Source of the DNA: JAJYVT01 sp027339205
GTDB lineage: Bacteria; Actinomycetota; Acidimicrobiia; Acidimicrobiales; RAAP-2
Assembly (NCBI GenBank): GCA_027339205.1
Contig: DAHWOV010000098.1
Coordinates: forward strand, 1-64,000
Length of the DNA stretch: 64,000 bases
Direction of reading: 5' to 3'
This document shows positions 18,411 to 26,042 of the stretch, in pieces (the stretch's first letter is position 1; every line of letters begins with the position of its first letter). Both the position numbers and the translations under genes were made by a program. Below the pieces are notes generated by a model, which saw only the letters and a list, made by a program, of their open reading frames with translations, ran no database searches and was not told the DNA's origin.

Positions 18411-19169
18411 TCACGCCAGAAGGACAGCGACGGCTCGATCACGGCGCGCTGCGAGGGAGCGACGGGAGCGGCCCGTCGACTCCGACAACTCGGACAGGGA
18501 GTAGCCGAGGACCCGGTGCGCGTAGAGGACGTCGGCGTCGGTCCGATCCAGCTGGCGCGCCTCCCGGTCGATGGCGCGGGCCAGCTCCTCGGCGTCGCTC
18601 GCCGCGTTCGCCACCGGCTCGGCCGGCAAGTCGTCGACCGTGGCGAGGCGCTCCTTGCGCTGCATGCCCAGGTGACGGCCGACCCGCCTGCGTAACCGGC
18701 ACCTGATCGCCGAGAGCACGTCGAGGACGGCGTAGGCGCGGTCCTGGCCGCACCAGCCGTCGACGACCTCCCAGGCGGTGGTGATCGCGTCGACGGTGAA
18801 CGCGCCCTGGCTCTCCCATTCGCCCCCTTTTCCCCAGGCGAGGCGCCTTCCGACTCCGACGAGCCCGGGGACGAGGGCCTGGACGAGCGCACGCGGGATC
18901 AGCGGATGGATGTGGCCCGCCCGCAGCATCAGACGAAAGAGCGCAGCAGCCCGCTCCCGCTCCTCGCACCCACGCCCGACGCGCCACGCTGCCGGGCTCG
19001 TACCGATCAGCACGTCGACGAGATCGCCCAGGTCGCGCGCGCCGAGGCTCGCAACGGCGGGCTCGGACTGGGCCAGCGCCGCCAACGCTGCCTGCGAGGC
19101 GGGCGTTCGCCGGCAGGCCGCCCAGTTGCGCGCAAGTCGATCGAATGGTCGCAGTGCATCGGTCGTCAT
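18411..19169 (-). CDS. Predicted DNA-binding protein with sigma-region-4-like HTH
   Basis: The product has 252 residues. The N-terminal ~170 residues are helical with no family I recognise, including a Trp-rich WGKGGEWESQGAF segment. The C-terminal ~60 residues read as an acidic helix followed by a helix-turn-helix resembling sigma-70 region 4: DADVLYAHRVLGYSLSELSE then TGRSRRSLAARRDRAV. It lacks a visible sigma region 2, so it is more likely a transcriptional regulator than a full sigma factor. The start is ATG at 19169. It lies upstream of, and in the same direction as, the repeat protein and BTAD genes, which it may control. Confidence 0.6.
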   Translation of the reverse strand: MTTDALRPFDRLARNWAACRRTPASQAALAALAQSEPAVASLGARDLGDLVDVLIGTSPAAWRVGRGCEERERAAALFRLMLRAGHIHPLIPRALVQALVPGLVGVGRRLAWGKGGEWESQGAFTVDAITTAWEVVDGWCGQDRAYAVLDVLSAIRCRLRRRVGRHLGMQRKERLATVDDLPAEPVANAASDAEELARAIDREARQLDRTDADVLYAHRVLGYSLSELSESTGRSRRSLAARRDRAVAVLLA

Positions 19170-19336
19170 GCCGTGACGGTGCGCCGAGTCGCTCCCCCCG
19201 TCGCTCCCACCGACGCTCCCACGGCGCGCACGCGGTCAAAAACGCCGTTGGCCAGCACCGCGGCGTTGCGCAAGCACTTGCGCGGAGGGCCCTCGTGGAC
19301 GATCGCGCTCCCAGGAGGGCGACTACAGTCCGCCGA

Positions 19337-19729
19337 GTGGACATCGAGGAGTTCTACGACGCGGACGAGCGACGGCGGAGCTCCGTCGAGGTCGAGTTCG
19401 GTCAGGACTGGCGGGACGCGCACGGGGTCCGTTACGAGCTCAGCTGGATCGAGGACACCGGCGAGCTCTACGTCATGCGTGAGCCGGTCCCCTCGGAGTG
19501 GGCGACACCGTTCGGCGGCATCCACGCCCGAGGCACGCATCGCACGGACGAAAAGGAGATCGAGGGGATGAGCGTCGCGGTCGTCGGGACCGTGGCGAGC
19601 CAAGCCGACGTGGAACGGTTGCTCGACGGCTGGCAGGAGGCGATCGCGCAACCCGACAGCGTGGCCTGGTTGGTGGAGCGGCTCCGATCCCGCGGCCTGC
19701 TCGCGTCCGGCACCGCCGTCACAACCTGA
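19337..19729 (+). CDS. Conserved-looking small protein of unknown function
   Basis: This 130-residue acidic soluble protein has a GTG start preceded by an AGGAGGG-like site near 19313. The sequence is Trp/Glu/Asp-rich, with FGQDWRDAHGVRYELSWIEDTGELY near the N-terminus and a helical C-terminus. It has no signal peptide, no membrane segment and no motif I can assign. It is followed after 4 bp by another small gene and probably forms a two-gene operon. Codon use is typical of the window. Confidence 0.6.
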   Translation: MDIEEFYDADERRRSSVEVEFGQDWRDAHGVRYELSWIEDTGELYVMREPVPSEWATPFGGIHARGTHRTDEKEIEGMSVAVVGTVASQADVERLLDGWQEAIAQPDSVAWLVERLRSRGLLASGTAVTT

Positions 19730-19733
19730 GCCG

Positions 19734-20069
19734 ATGCGGTTCGCGGTCGACCTCGACAAGGTGGTCGTCGTCCTCGTCGAACCCCAGGACGTGGCTCGTG
19801 CATCGGTCGTCGTGACTGCGCCGCAGCACGCGACCCGCTCCTCCGAGGCGACAGTGCAGCGGCTCGCGGACGTGCTCGCCGCGACGAACGTCGGGAGCCT
19901 CGAGCCCGATGGGACGGTCCGGCTCAGCGCCGAGGCCGTGCGTTTCCACGCGGCCGGGCAGGTGGACGACGACTGGGACCGCCGATTCGCCGATGTCTGC
20001 GGCGCCGGCTCAGGCGGTGCCGAGGTGGTTGTCGCACCTGCCGAGGTCGTCTGGCCGGGTCCCTGTTGA
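19734..20069 (+). CDS. Small hypothetical protein
   Basis: The product has 111 residues and starts with ATG 4 bp after the preceding stop. It begins MRFAVDLDKVVVVLVEPQD, a beta-strand-rich N-terminus, and ends with two valine-rich strands. I recognise no family. Tight spacing to the upstream gene and regular third-position GC support a real gene translated with its neighbour. Confidence 0.5.
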   Translation: MRFAVDLDKVVVVLVEPQDVARASVVVTAPQHATRSSEATVQRLADVLAATNVGSLEPDGTVRLSAEAVRFHAAGQVDDDWDRRFADVCGAGSGGAEVVVAPAEVVWPGPC

Positions 20070-20110
20070 CCGAAAAGCGAGCGCGGGAGGCGCGCACGGC
20101 AACCGCCGTG

Positions 20111-20854
20111 CTACTTCGCAGTCCCCTCGGGAGGGACAGGGGACGCGTAGCCCGACAGGGGGGCGACGGTGCCCGGCGTGTCCGCCCTGTACTGGTCGGT
20201 GCCGATCTCGACCACGCTGAAGCCCGTGCGGTCGCCGTCGCCGTTCACCACGTCAGGTCCGCGCGCACCGTCGCGAAAGCCCGTCACCACTGCGACGTGG
20301 GCGGCCGTCCCGGTTGTCGGGTCGAGCCCGTAGACCGCGACGTCGCCCGGCTTCGGCACGTAGCCGCTCCCCTCGGGGTGCCAGGTGCCGTGGGCGACCG
20401 CCCAGAGATAGAAGCTGCCTGACGACGCATTGATGTCCGAGGGCGTGTATGCGTATGTGAAGACGGCGCCAGCTTTCCGCCACACCCACGCGGCGAAGTC
20501 CGCGCACCACTCCTCGCTGCGCAGACCGTGGCCGCACGGCGTGCCCGCGCCCCAGAAGGCACTGAACTTGTTGCAGTAGGAGTGGGAGGGGTCCGTGCGG
20601 TACCCGAGCTGGGACTCGGCGATCGACACGATTCTGGCGCGAAAGCGTGTCGCGGGCAGCGGGGGCAGGTTCTGGCCTCCTGATGCCGAGAGCCCGGCGG
20701 CGACGAGGCCGAGCACTGCGACCACCACGACGAGCGCGAGGGCGACCATCCGTCGCCGACGGACGCGCAACGAAGGACGCCGGTAGGGTCGGTGCTCCAG
20801 CAGTGCTCCTTCACCTGGTTGTGCGCGGACGGTGCGTGTCGAGTCGAGCAGCAT
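20111..20854 (-). CDS. Exported CHAP-domain amidohydrolase
   Basis: This 247-residue protein has a basic N-terminus (residues 1-37, RRPSLRVRRRRM), one transmembrane segment (VALALVVVVAVLGLVAAGL, ~38-57), and a CHAP (NlpC/P60-like) domain from ~80. The catalytic Cys sits in SEEWCADFAAWVW and the His in AAHVAVVTGF, with a downstream polar residue likely completing the triad. CHAP enzymes cut peptidoglycan peptides or amide bonds outside the membrane. The ATG at 20854 is preferred over the in-frame GTG at 20926 because it yields a compact signal-anchor protein. The role is probably cell-wall remodelling. Confidence 0.8.
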   Translation of the reverse strand: MLLDSTRTVRAQPGEGALLEHRPYRRPSLRVRRRRMVALALVVVVAVLGLVAAGLSASGGQNLPPLPATRFRARIVSIAESQLGYRTDPSHSYCNKFSAFWGAGTPCGHGLRSEEWCADFAAWVWRKAGAVFTYAYTPSDINASSGSFYLWAVAHGTWHPEGSGYVPKPGDVAVYGLDPTTGTAAHVAVVTGFRDGARGPDVVNGDGDRTGFSVVEIGTDQYRADTPGTVAPLSGYASPVPPEGTAK

Positions 20855-20992
20855 GGTCAGCCTCGGTCGGGGTTCCCGATCTCGCTCGGGGCAACGATAT
20901 CGACGGGCGAGGGATCCACGCGCCATGCCCGCGGCGGGGAGGGCATCTTCAGTTGCGGGGCCGCATCGGCCTCATCGCGCTGCTCGGACCGA

Positions 20993-21478
20993 TCATGCAC
21001 CTGCCGGCACTGTGCCCGATGTCGGCGTGCTGGGGACCGGGGACTGGGATGTCGGGTTCCGCGCCGCCGCGCACTGTGCTCGCAACGCCGGGATCAAGTT
21101 CGACTCCGACGTCCGCCCGATCTCTTGAAGGGTGGTCATGAGCGGGTTGAAGGCGGGGTTCGCCGAGGTGGCCCGGGCGGCGAGCTGCAGCGCTTGGTCG
21201 AGCTGGCCCGTGGCCTGATCGGCCTTCTCGTGCGCGCCGGCGACGGTCCGGGCACGCTCGGCCTGGTCGAAGAGGTGGATCGAGGTGTCGACGTGGGTGC
21301 ACGCGGCCTGTGCGAGGGCGCTGCCGGCATTGGAGCAGCCGCTCAAGAGCAGGGCCGCGCCGACTGAGAGGGCGGCCAGAGCAGGCACGCGCGCTCCCCG
21401 GAGTAAAGCGCCCTTCCTTGGCACGCGCGCTCCGGGGAGGCGACCTCCGCCCCTCGGCTCGCGCCCGGCCGGTGTCAT
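20993..21478 (-). CDS. Putative lipoprotein
   Basis: The product has 161 residues with a basic N-terminus and hydrophobic helix ending in a lipobox, ALLLSGC (Cys near residue 48), so it is probably lipid-anchored on the outer face of the membrane. The mature part is a short helical domain (SIHLFDQAERARTVAGAHEKA) with a Pro/Ser/Thr tail. The pre-lipobox region is long, so an internal GTG start may be the true one. Its ATG overlaps the stop of the upstream gene (ATGA). No family is recognised. Confidence 0.6.
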   Translation of the reverse strand: MTPAGREPRGGGRLPGARVPRKGALLRGARVPALAALSVGAALLLSGCSNAGSALAQAACTHVDTSIHLFDQAERARTVAGAHEKADQATGQLDQALQLAARATSANPAFNPLMTTLQEIGRTSESNLIPALRAQCAAARNPTSQSPVPSTPTSGTVPAGA

Positions 21479-22032
21479 CCCAGCCAGGTCTCGGCGGCCT
21501 CGAGCAGGAAGCGGCTGACGGCGAGGCAGCGGTCGAAGACGTCGCAGAGCAGCTCCTCGCCCGAGAGCACCCGGGCGAGCGAGACCGGATGGCGCGCGAC
21601 GATGTTGAGGCGGCGCTCGGGACCGTCGGTCGCCGACGCAAACGAGTCGATGGCCGACACCTCGAGGGGCAGCTCGATGCCGCCTATACCTGCCAGGTCG
21701 ATCGCGAGCCGGAGCAGGTCAGGACCGTGCGGCAGGGGCGGGAGCGCCCAGGTGAAGGTCAGTGGGAAATGGAAGTCGTCGGGGGGCTCCTCGTCGTCGG
21801 AGAGCTCGAGGACCACGTCCTCGAAGGAGAGGAGCACTCGTGGATCGACCTCGAGCGCGAGATGGAGATCGAGCGGCCCTCCACACCCCTCCTCGGGATG
21901 GAGGTCGACCTCCCACACCTGGCGCAGGGAGTACGTCTCTACGAAGTGACGTTCATCGTGCACGTGGAACCCGTGGTCGACCGAGTGGTCCTTCAGGTCG
22001 GCGACATAGCCGGCGACGTCGATGGCAGCCAC
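21475..22032 (-). CDS. Hypothetical acidic protein
   Basis: This 185-residue soluble protein is rich in Asp, Glu, His and Leu; its N-terminal half has DHSVDHGFHVHDERHF, its middle TFTWALPPLPHGPDLL. There is no signal peptide and no membrane helix. It is translationally coupled to the lipoprotein gene downstream by ATGA. I do not recognise the family; the even codon use and the coupling argue that it is real. Confidence 0.55.
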   Translation of the reverse strand: MAAIDVAGYVADLKDHSVDHGFHVHDERHFVETYSLRQVWEVDLHPEEGCGGPLDLHLALEVDPRVLLSFEDVVLELSDDEEPPDDFHFPLTFTWALPPLPHGPDLLRLAIDLAGIGGIELPLEVSAIDSFASATDGPERRLNIVARHPVSLARVLSGEELLCDVFDRCLAVSRFLLEAAETWLG

Positions 22033-22154
22033 AATGCTACGAGACTAAAGGGTGCTCGCACCGGACGTGGTGCGCCGCTCGTGGCATCCGGCTCGGTTGC
22101 GCCGCCGGCCCGGGTGCGCAAACCTCTCCGAGTGTCCTTCCAGCGTCCTTTCCG

Positions 22155-22910
22155 GTGAGCAGACCGCCCGGTGACGGCGAGGGGCTGCTCCCGGTGCTGC
22201 TGGAGGCGGCTCGCGCCGTCCGGGTCGCCCTCGAAGGGATCGACCCCGCCGCACGACGTCGGCCTGGCAACCGGAAGGGGCAGTACGCCTTCGACCTGGT
22301 CGCGGATGATGCCGTGTGCTCGGTGCTGCATGGCGAGGGGTTCGCGGTCCTCTCTGAGGAGTCCGGGCGCACCGGCCCCGACTCGTCCCTGCTCGTCGTC
22401 GTCGACCCCGTCGATGGCTCGACCAACGCCGCGCTCGGGATCCCGTGGTACTCGACCAGCCTGTGCGTCCTCGACGACGAGGGGGCGCTCGTCGCGCTCG
22501 TCGTCCATCAGGTGTCGGGCGTTCGCTATCAGGCGTTCCGGGGCGGAGGTGCCTTTCGTGACGGCGCTTCCCTGCGCCCCTCGGAGACGTCCGCGCTGTC
22601 CGGCGCCGTGGTGGGCATCTCCGGGTTCCCGCGCGCCTACCCCGGCTGGGCGCAGTTCCGCGCGCTCGGCGCGGCCTCGCTCGACATGTGCGCGGTCGCC
22701 GACGGCTCGCTCGACGGCTACCGGGTCGCGGGGAACTCCGCGCTGTCGGTCTGGGACTACGTCGGTGCCATGCTCGTGTGCACGGAGGCGGGGGCGGTCG
22801 TCACCGAGCTCGACGGCCTCGACCTGGTCGTTCGTGACGGCTCACCGCGCAGACCGGTGGCTGCCGCGACGGCGCCGCTGCTGGCGCAGCTCGCCGCGGC
22901 GGCCTGTTGA
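22155..22910 (+). CDS. Inositol monophosphatase-family phosphatase
   Basis: This 251-residue member of the Li+-sensitive phosphatase superfamily shows the metal-binding Glu in LSEESGRTG, the central motif VVDPVDGSTNAALGIPWY, and the C-terminal metal Asp in SVWDYVGAMLVCTEAGA. The family hydrolyses inositol phosphates, fructose-1,6-bisphosphate or 3'-phosphoadenosine phosphates; the sequence alone does not choose. The GTG start at 22155 removes an unrelated upstream open stretch. It is transcribed divergently from the hypothetical/lipoprotein pair and stands just before the tRNA gene. Confidence 0.85.
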   Translation: MSRPPGDGEGLLPVLLEAARAVRVALEGIDPAARRRPGNRKGQYAFDLVADDAVCSVLHGEGFAVLSEESGRTGPDSSLLVVVDPVDGSTNAALGIPWYSTSLCVLDDEGALVALVVHQVSGVRYQAFRGGGAFRDGASLRPSETSALSGAVVGISGFPRAYPGWAQFRALGAASLDMCAVADGSLDGYRVAGNSALSVWDYVGAMLVCTEAGAVVTELDGLDLVVRDGSPRRPVAAATAPLLAQLAAAAC

Positions 22911-22923
22911 CCCCCCGGGGGGA

Positions 22924-22952
22924 TTGCAAGCCCGGAGGCAACACCGCACAAT
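22924..22952 (+). promoter_or_regulatory. Candidate promoter for tRNA-Val
   Basis: TTGCAA (22924-22929) and CACAAT (22947-22952) are separated by 17 bp and resemble sigma-70 -35/-10 boxes. Transcription would begin near 22959, about 60 bp before the tRNA. A 12-bp palindrome of six C then six G (22911-22922) lies just upstream and could end the preceding transcript. Confidence 0.4.
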
Positions 22953-23018
22953 TACCTTCTCCTGACCTTCTCCGTCCCTGCCCCAGGTGCCTGACGTGCC
23001 TGGTCGTCGAACGGTCCA

Positions 23019-23091
23019 GGGCGTTTAGCTCAGTCGGTAGAGCAGCTCGCTTACAACGAGCAGGTCGTCGGTTCGATCCCGGCAGCGCCCA
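23019..23091 (+). tRNA. tRNA-Val (anticodon UAC)
   Basis: The 73-nt sequence folds into a standard cloverleaf. The acceptor stem is GGGCGTT with AGCGCCC, containing one G-T pair. The D-arm GCTC...GAGC is present. The anticodon stem GCTCG/CGAGC closes the loop CTTACAA with anticodon TAC, reading GUA valine codons. The T-stem GTCGG/CCGGC closes TTCGATC. The discriminator base is A and CCA is not encoded. Mobile-element debris begins directly downstream, so its 3' end may once have served as an integration site. Confidence 0.97.
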
Positions 23092-23194
23092 CGAACTGGA
23101 GAAACTGCTGAGACAGGCGCAGCACAGCGCAGCAAAGCTGCTCTCATTGACTAGGTGCTCGTCGATCGCCTAGTTGCAAGGTGGAGGCGATCTC

Positions 23195-23341
23195 ATGCTG
23201 GCAACCGAACAGCTGGCGGTCAGTGACGTGGCCGAGCTTGCCAGAGGGTTCGAACTCTCGCTTCGAGTGCGCAACCGTTCGCCGAAGACGATCGGGTACC
23301 ACGAGGACCATGTGGAGGAGCGTGCACTGGCCGGACGGTGA
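23195..23341 (+). pseudogene. Truncated tyrosine-recombinase (integrase) N-terminus
   Basis: A 48-codon frame starts with ATG after a good ribosome site (GGAGG, 23183-23187). Its product reads like the N-terminal SAM-like core-binding domain of XerD/phage integrases: LARGFELSLRVRNRSPKTIGYHEDH. It then runs into seven unrelated residues and a stop. The catalytic domain with R-H-R-Y is missing. Its place 100 bp after a tRNA-Val fits an integrated element that has decayed. Similarity is judged by eye. Confidence 0.65.
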
Positions 23342-23801
23342 GCGGGGGCTGTGAGCTCCGCTCGAAGAGAACGGTCTCGATGGCACAGTCCTGGCCGGCA
23401 CGTTCGATCACAACCTGGCCGGCACGTTCGATCACAAGCAGACGGTGGTTGACCTGGCGGGCCTTGGCTTGGAGCTCGGGAAGGTGTTCCAGGCAGCAGG
23501 CGACGTCGAGGTCCCTCGGGCCGTTGATGACGGTTTCGATGCGAAGGGCTCTCCCTTCCTTCAGGTATTGATTCACCCGGGAGTGCTTGTAGCTGAAGTC
23601 CATGCGGACCTCCGTCAAGGCGCCGAAGCTCCGCTGGCGGTAGATGTGCTTGGTGGGACGACGCAAAGGTCGCGAGCACACTATGGCGACCTCGCCGGGA
23701 CGACCGACGCCGACGTTGTCTTGGACGAGCGCCTCGAAGAATGCCCGGGCGCGACGAGGGTCGTCGAAGACGCTGGTGGTGGAGGTCTCGATCTGGCACA
23801 T
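23220..23801 (-). pseudogene. Remnant of a mobile-element-associated gene
   Basis: This 193-codon frame begins MCQIETSTTSVFDDPRRAR and contains FSYKHSRVNQYLKEGRALRI, followed by ETVINGPRDL. I associate these with a poorly described actinobacterial protein family that I have seen as the distal part of longer proteins, so this copy is probably 5'-truncated. The family-like sequence stops near 23335, and the last ~40 codons (to 23220) are only the antisense of the integrase fragment. The two truncated genes therefore appear joined at about 23320-23345. An 8-residue duplication (VIERAGQ twice) sits near the break. Confidence 0.5.
23390..23437. repeat. 24-bp perfect tandem duplication
   Basis: Two identical 24-bp copies (23390-23413 and 23414-23437, beginning CCTGGCCGGCACG) lie side by side within the mobile-gene remnant. 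The duplication is in frame and adds eight residues. Confidence 0.9.
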
Positions 23802-23943
23802 GGACAGTTCCCACCGGGTGCGCGGTTTGCTGCGGCCGATGCCGGCAGACTGGGGGCATGGCCATCCGCCCCCCGGGAGCTGATTCGAAGTGCGTTCATC
23901 CGGTCGGCGCGCTGCGCTGCAGCGACCCAGGTCTGCCCCAAGG

Positions 23944-24102
23944 ATGATCGCCCGCCGCCTCGGATCCCATGGAGATGCCTACTTCCCGCCGGCCGAGGGT
24001 CCGTCGTCCCTGCCGCACACGATCGTGGCGTACGGCACAGGCATCCATCCGACATTCACCGGTCTCGACGTCGGCACCTTCCATCTGGTCGAAGCACCGT
24101 GA
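23944..24102 (+). CDS. Possible small gene or gene fragment (52 aa)
   Basis: The ATG at 23944 opens a 52-codon frame, MIARRLGSHGDAYFPPAEGP..., with a protein-like composition (TIVAYGTGIHPTFTGLDVG) rather than the Arg/Ser-rich look of a shadow frame. A 29-codon frame from 23858 ends in ATGA overlap with it, which would allow coupling. No family is recognised. It lies in the decayed region between the tRNA and the liv operon, so a fragment is as likely as a gene. Confidence 0.25.
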   Translation: MIARRLGSHGDAYFPPAEGPSSLPHTIVAYGTGIHPTFTGLDVGTFHLVEAP

Positions 24103-24171
24103 TCGCCTCGCGCGCGTCGTGAGGGGGCGCCTCGGGAGGCGGCGACGGCGCGGTGTGCGCTCGTCCCAGCG

Positions 24172-24236
24172 GGCCCAATGAGCAGGCCCGATGAGCAGGC
24201 CCGATGAGCGGGCCCAATGAGCCGGGCCAAAGAGCG
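24172..24236. repeat. Five 13-bp tandem repeats
   Basis: The unit GGCCCRATGAGCN is repeated at 24172, 24185, 24198 and 24211, with a more degenerate fifth copy at 24224. It lies outside any convincing gene, upstream of the liv operon promoter. There are no CRISPR-like spacers. Confidence 0.8.
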
Positions 24237-24375
24237 TGTGTGCCCCCGTGCGCGCGGCAAGAGGAGCTTTTCTCCGAGGCCCTCGGCCTATTCGTACGTC
24301 CACCGTCCAGAATTGCGGCTCGCATCGAGGCAGGTCAGCGGCAGTGTCCTGGAGGCGGTGCCCCTCCGAGCCATC

Positions 24376-24404
24376 TTGACAATCGTGTTGCGATCGTGTA
24401 GTTC
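24376..24404 (+). promoter_or_regulatory. Candidate promoter of the liv operon
   Basis: A perfect TTGACA (24376-24381) is followed, after 17 bp, by TAGTTC (24399-24404), a weak -10 match. Transcription would start near 24411, about 13 bp before the ATG at 24424, in an AT-richer patch. Confidence 0.45.
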
Positions 24405-24423
24405 GTCGGATGCGTCGCGTGTC

Positions 24424-25344
24424 ATGTCTGCGGGGGCAGACGGCGTGGCCGGGGGGAGGTCGAGAAGCGACGTGCCGGTTCCAGGGCTCGAAGAAGCGAG
24501 CGACGTGCCGACTGCCGCTGCCGACACCGGCCTCCAGATCGAAGAGCTCACCGTCCGGTTCGGGGGGCTGCTCGCGCTCGACGGGGTGTCGCTCACTGTG
24601 GCACCGCAGGAGGTGGTCGGGCTGATCGGCCCGAACGGGGCCGGCAAGACCACGTTGTTCAACGCGATCAGCGGCTTCGTGCGAGCGACACGCGGACGGA
24701 TCCTGTGGGGGGGCCGTCCTCTTCGAAAGCACCACCCCCACGACCTCGGGCGGCTGGGCATCGCCCGCACCCTCCAGGGGGTCGGGCTGTGTCGGGGCTT
24801 GACCGCGCTCGAGAACGTCATCTGCGGTGCTCAGCCGTCGCTCCACGCCGACCTCGGCTCCGCGCTCGGAGGGCTGTGGCGCTCGAGCAGGGAGGAGCGA
24901 CGCGTCGCTTGCGACGCGATGGCCCTGCTCGCCGATCTAGGCGTCGCGGACTGGGCCGGGCGCCTCCCCGGCTCACTTCCCTACGGGGTCCAAAAGCGTG
25001 TCGCGCTCGCCCGCGCGCTGATCAGCCGCCCGCGGCTGCTGCTCCTCGACGAGCCCGCGAGCGGCCTCTCGACGGACGACATCGACGACCTCTCGCTCCG
25101 TCTTCAGCGATTGCGCGCGGAGATGTCGGTGCTGCTCGTCGAGCACCGCATGGACTTCGTCATGGCCACCTGCGACCGCCTGGTCGTGCTCAACTTCGGT
25201 GAGGTCGTCGCCGCGGGTTCGCCAGAGGAGGTCCAGGCAAGCCCGGAGGTCACCGCCGCGTACCTGGGCGACGCCGTGAGCGCCAGCCCGTCGACTGCCA
25301 ACCCGCCGCCTGCTGCCCGAGGGACTGTCGATGCTGCAGGTTGA
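24424..25344 (+). CDS. livG: Branched-chain amino acid-type ABC transporter ATPase (LivG)
   Basis: This 306-residue ABC ATPase shows Walker A GPNGAGKTTL, a LivG-type signature LPYGVQKRVALARAL, Walker B LLLLDEPASGLS and the switch His in VLLVEHRMDFVM. About 35 low-complexity residues precede the fold; the start is the ATG at 24424, with an inner GTG possible. It energises uptake with LivF at the cytoplasmic face. It is the first gene of livG-F-H-M-K; its 3' end overlaps livF by 14 bp. Confidence 0.9.
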   Translation: MSAGADGVAGGRSRSDVPVPGLEEASDVPTAAADTGLQIEELTVRFGGLLALDGVSLTVAPQEVVGLIGPNGAGKTTLFNAISGFVRATRGRILWGGRPLRKHHPHDLGRLGIARTLQGVGLCRGLTALENVICGAQPSLHADLGSALGGLWRSSREERRVACDAMALLADLGVADWAGRLPGSLPYGVQKRVALARALISRPRLLLLDEPASGLSTDDIDDLSLRLQRLRAEMSVLLVEHRMDFVMATCDRLVVLNFGEVVAAGSPEEVQASPEVTAAYLGDAVSASPSTANPPPAARGTVDAAG

Positions 25345-26038
25345 CAAGCTCTCGGTTCGCTATGGCCCGGTGCGCGCCCTCGACGAGGTCTCCTTCGAGG
25401 CGCGCGACGCCAGGATCACGACGGTCCTCGGAGCGAACGGCGCGGGCAAGACCACGCTGCTGCGGACGCTGAGCGGTCTGGTCCGGCACCAGGCGGGCAC
25501 GGCGAGCTTCGACGGAAGCCTGCTCACGGGTCGTCAGCCTGAGGCCATCGCGCGAATGGGCGTGGCGCACGTGCCCGAAGGCCGCGGCGTCATCGCCGAG
25601 CTGACGGTCGACGAGAACCTCCGCCTCGGCACGTTCTGCCGGGTGCGGCGAGCGGAGCGGCGAGGCGCGATCGAAGAGATCTACGAACGGTTCCCCGGGC
25701 TGGGGGACAGGCGCCACCGCTCCGCCTCCAGCCTCTCGGGTGGCGAGCGCCAGATGCTGGTCATCGGCCGCGCGCTCGTCTCGCGACCCCGGTTCCTGCT
25801 GCTCGACGAGCCGTCGCTCGGGCTGGCGCCGATGATCACGGCTCAGATGATGGCGACGCTCCGAGACCTGACGGCGGAGAAGGGCCTTGGCGCCATCCTC
25901 GTCGAACAGAACGCCAGGAGCGCGCTCTCGGTCGCCGACTGGGCGATCGTCCTCAACCTCGGGCGGGTCGTCGCCGCCGACGAGCCTGCGCGTCTGGCGG
26001 TCGATTCCGACCTCCGCCGCCACTACCTGGGGTTCTGA
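25331..26038 (+). CDS. livF: Branched-chain amino acid-type ABC transporter ATPase (LivF)
   Basis: The product has 235 residues, the usual LivF length. It carries Walker A GANGAGKTTLL, the LivF-typical VPEGRGVIAELTVDENL, signature LSGGERQMLVIGRAL, Walker B FLLLDEPSLGLAP and a VEQNARSAL switch region. It pairs with LivG to drive HAAT-family import. The ATG lies inside the end of livG, and livH begins 5 bp after the stop, which supports an operon. Confidence 0.93.
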   Translation: MLQVDKLSVRYGPVRALDEVSFEARDARITTVLGANGAGKTTLLRTLSGLVRHQAGTASFDGSLLTGRQPEAIARMGVAHVPEGRGVIAELTVDENLRLGTFCRVRRAERRGAIEEIYERFPGLGDRRHRSASSLSGGERQMLVIGRALVSRPRFLLLDEPSLGLAPMITAQMMATLRDLTAEKGLGAILVEQNARSALSVADWAIVLNLGRVVAADEPARLAVDSDLRRHYLGF

Positions 26039-26042
26039 CGTC

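Noticed and set aside
18147..18695. Plus-strand frame with several cysteines (QCPQCNSRPYFC) resembling a zinc finger
   Set aside because: It runs antisense through the HTH gene and has no ribosome site; the cysteine spacing fits no family I know. Not fully excluded for the intergenic part.
24172..24236. CRISPR array
   Set aside because: The repeats are directly adjacent with no spacers, and no cas genes are near.
23092..24423. A second copy of the tRNA-Val 3' end (att site)
   Set aside because: I searched by eye for a repeat of the T-arm/acceptor sequence downstream and found none.
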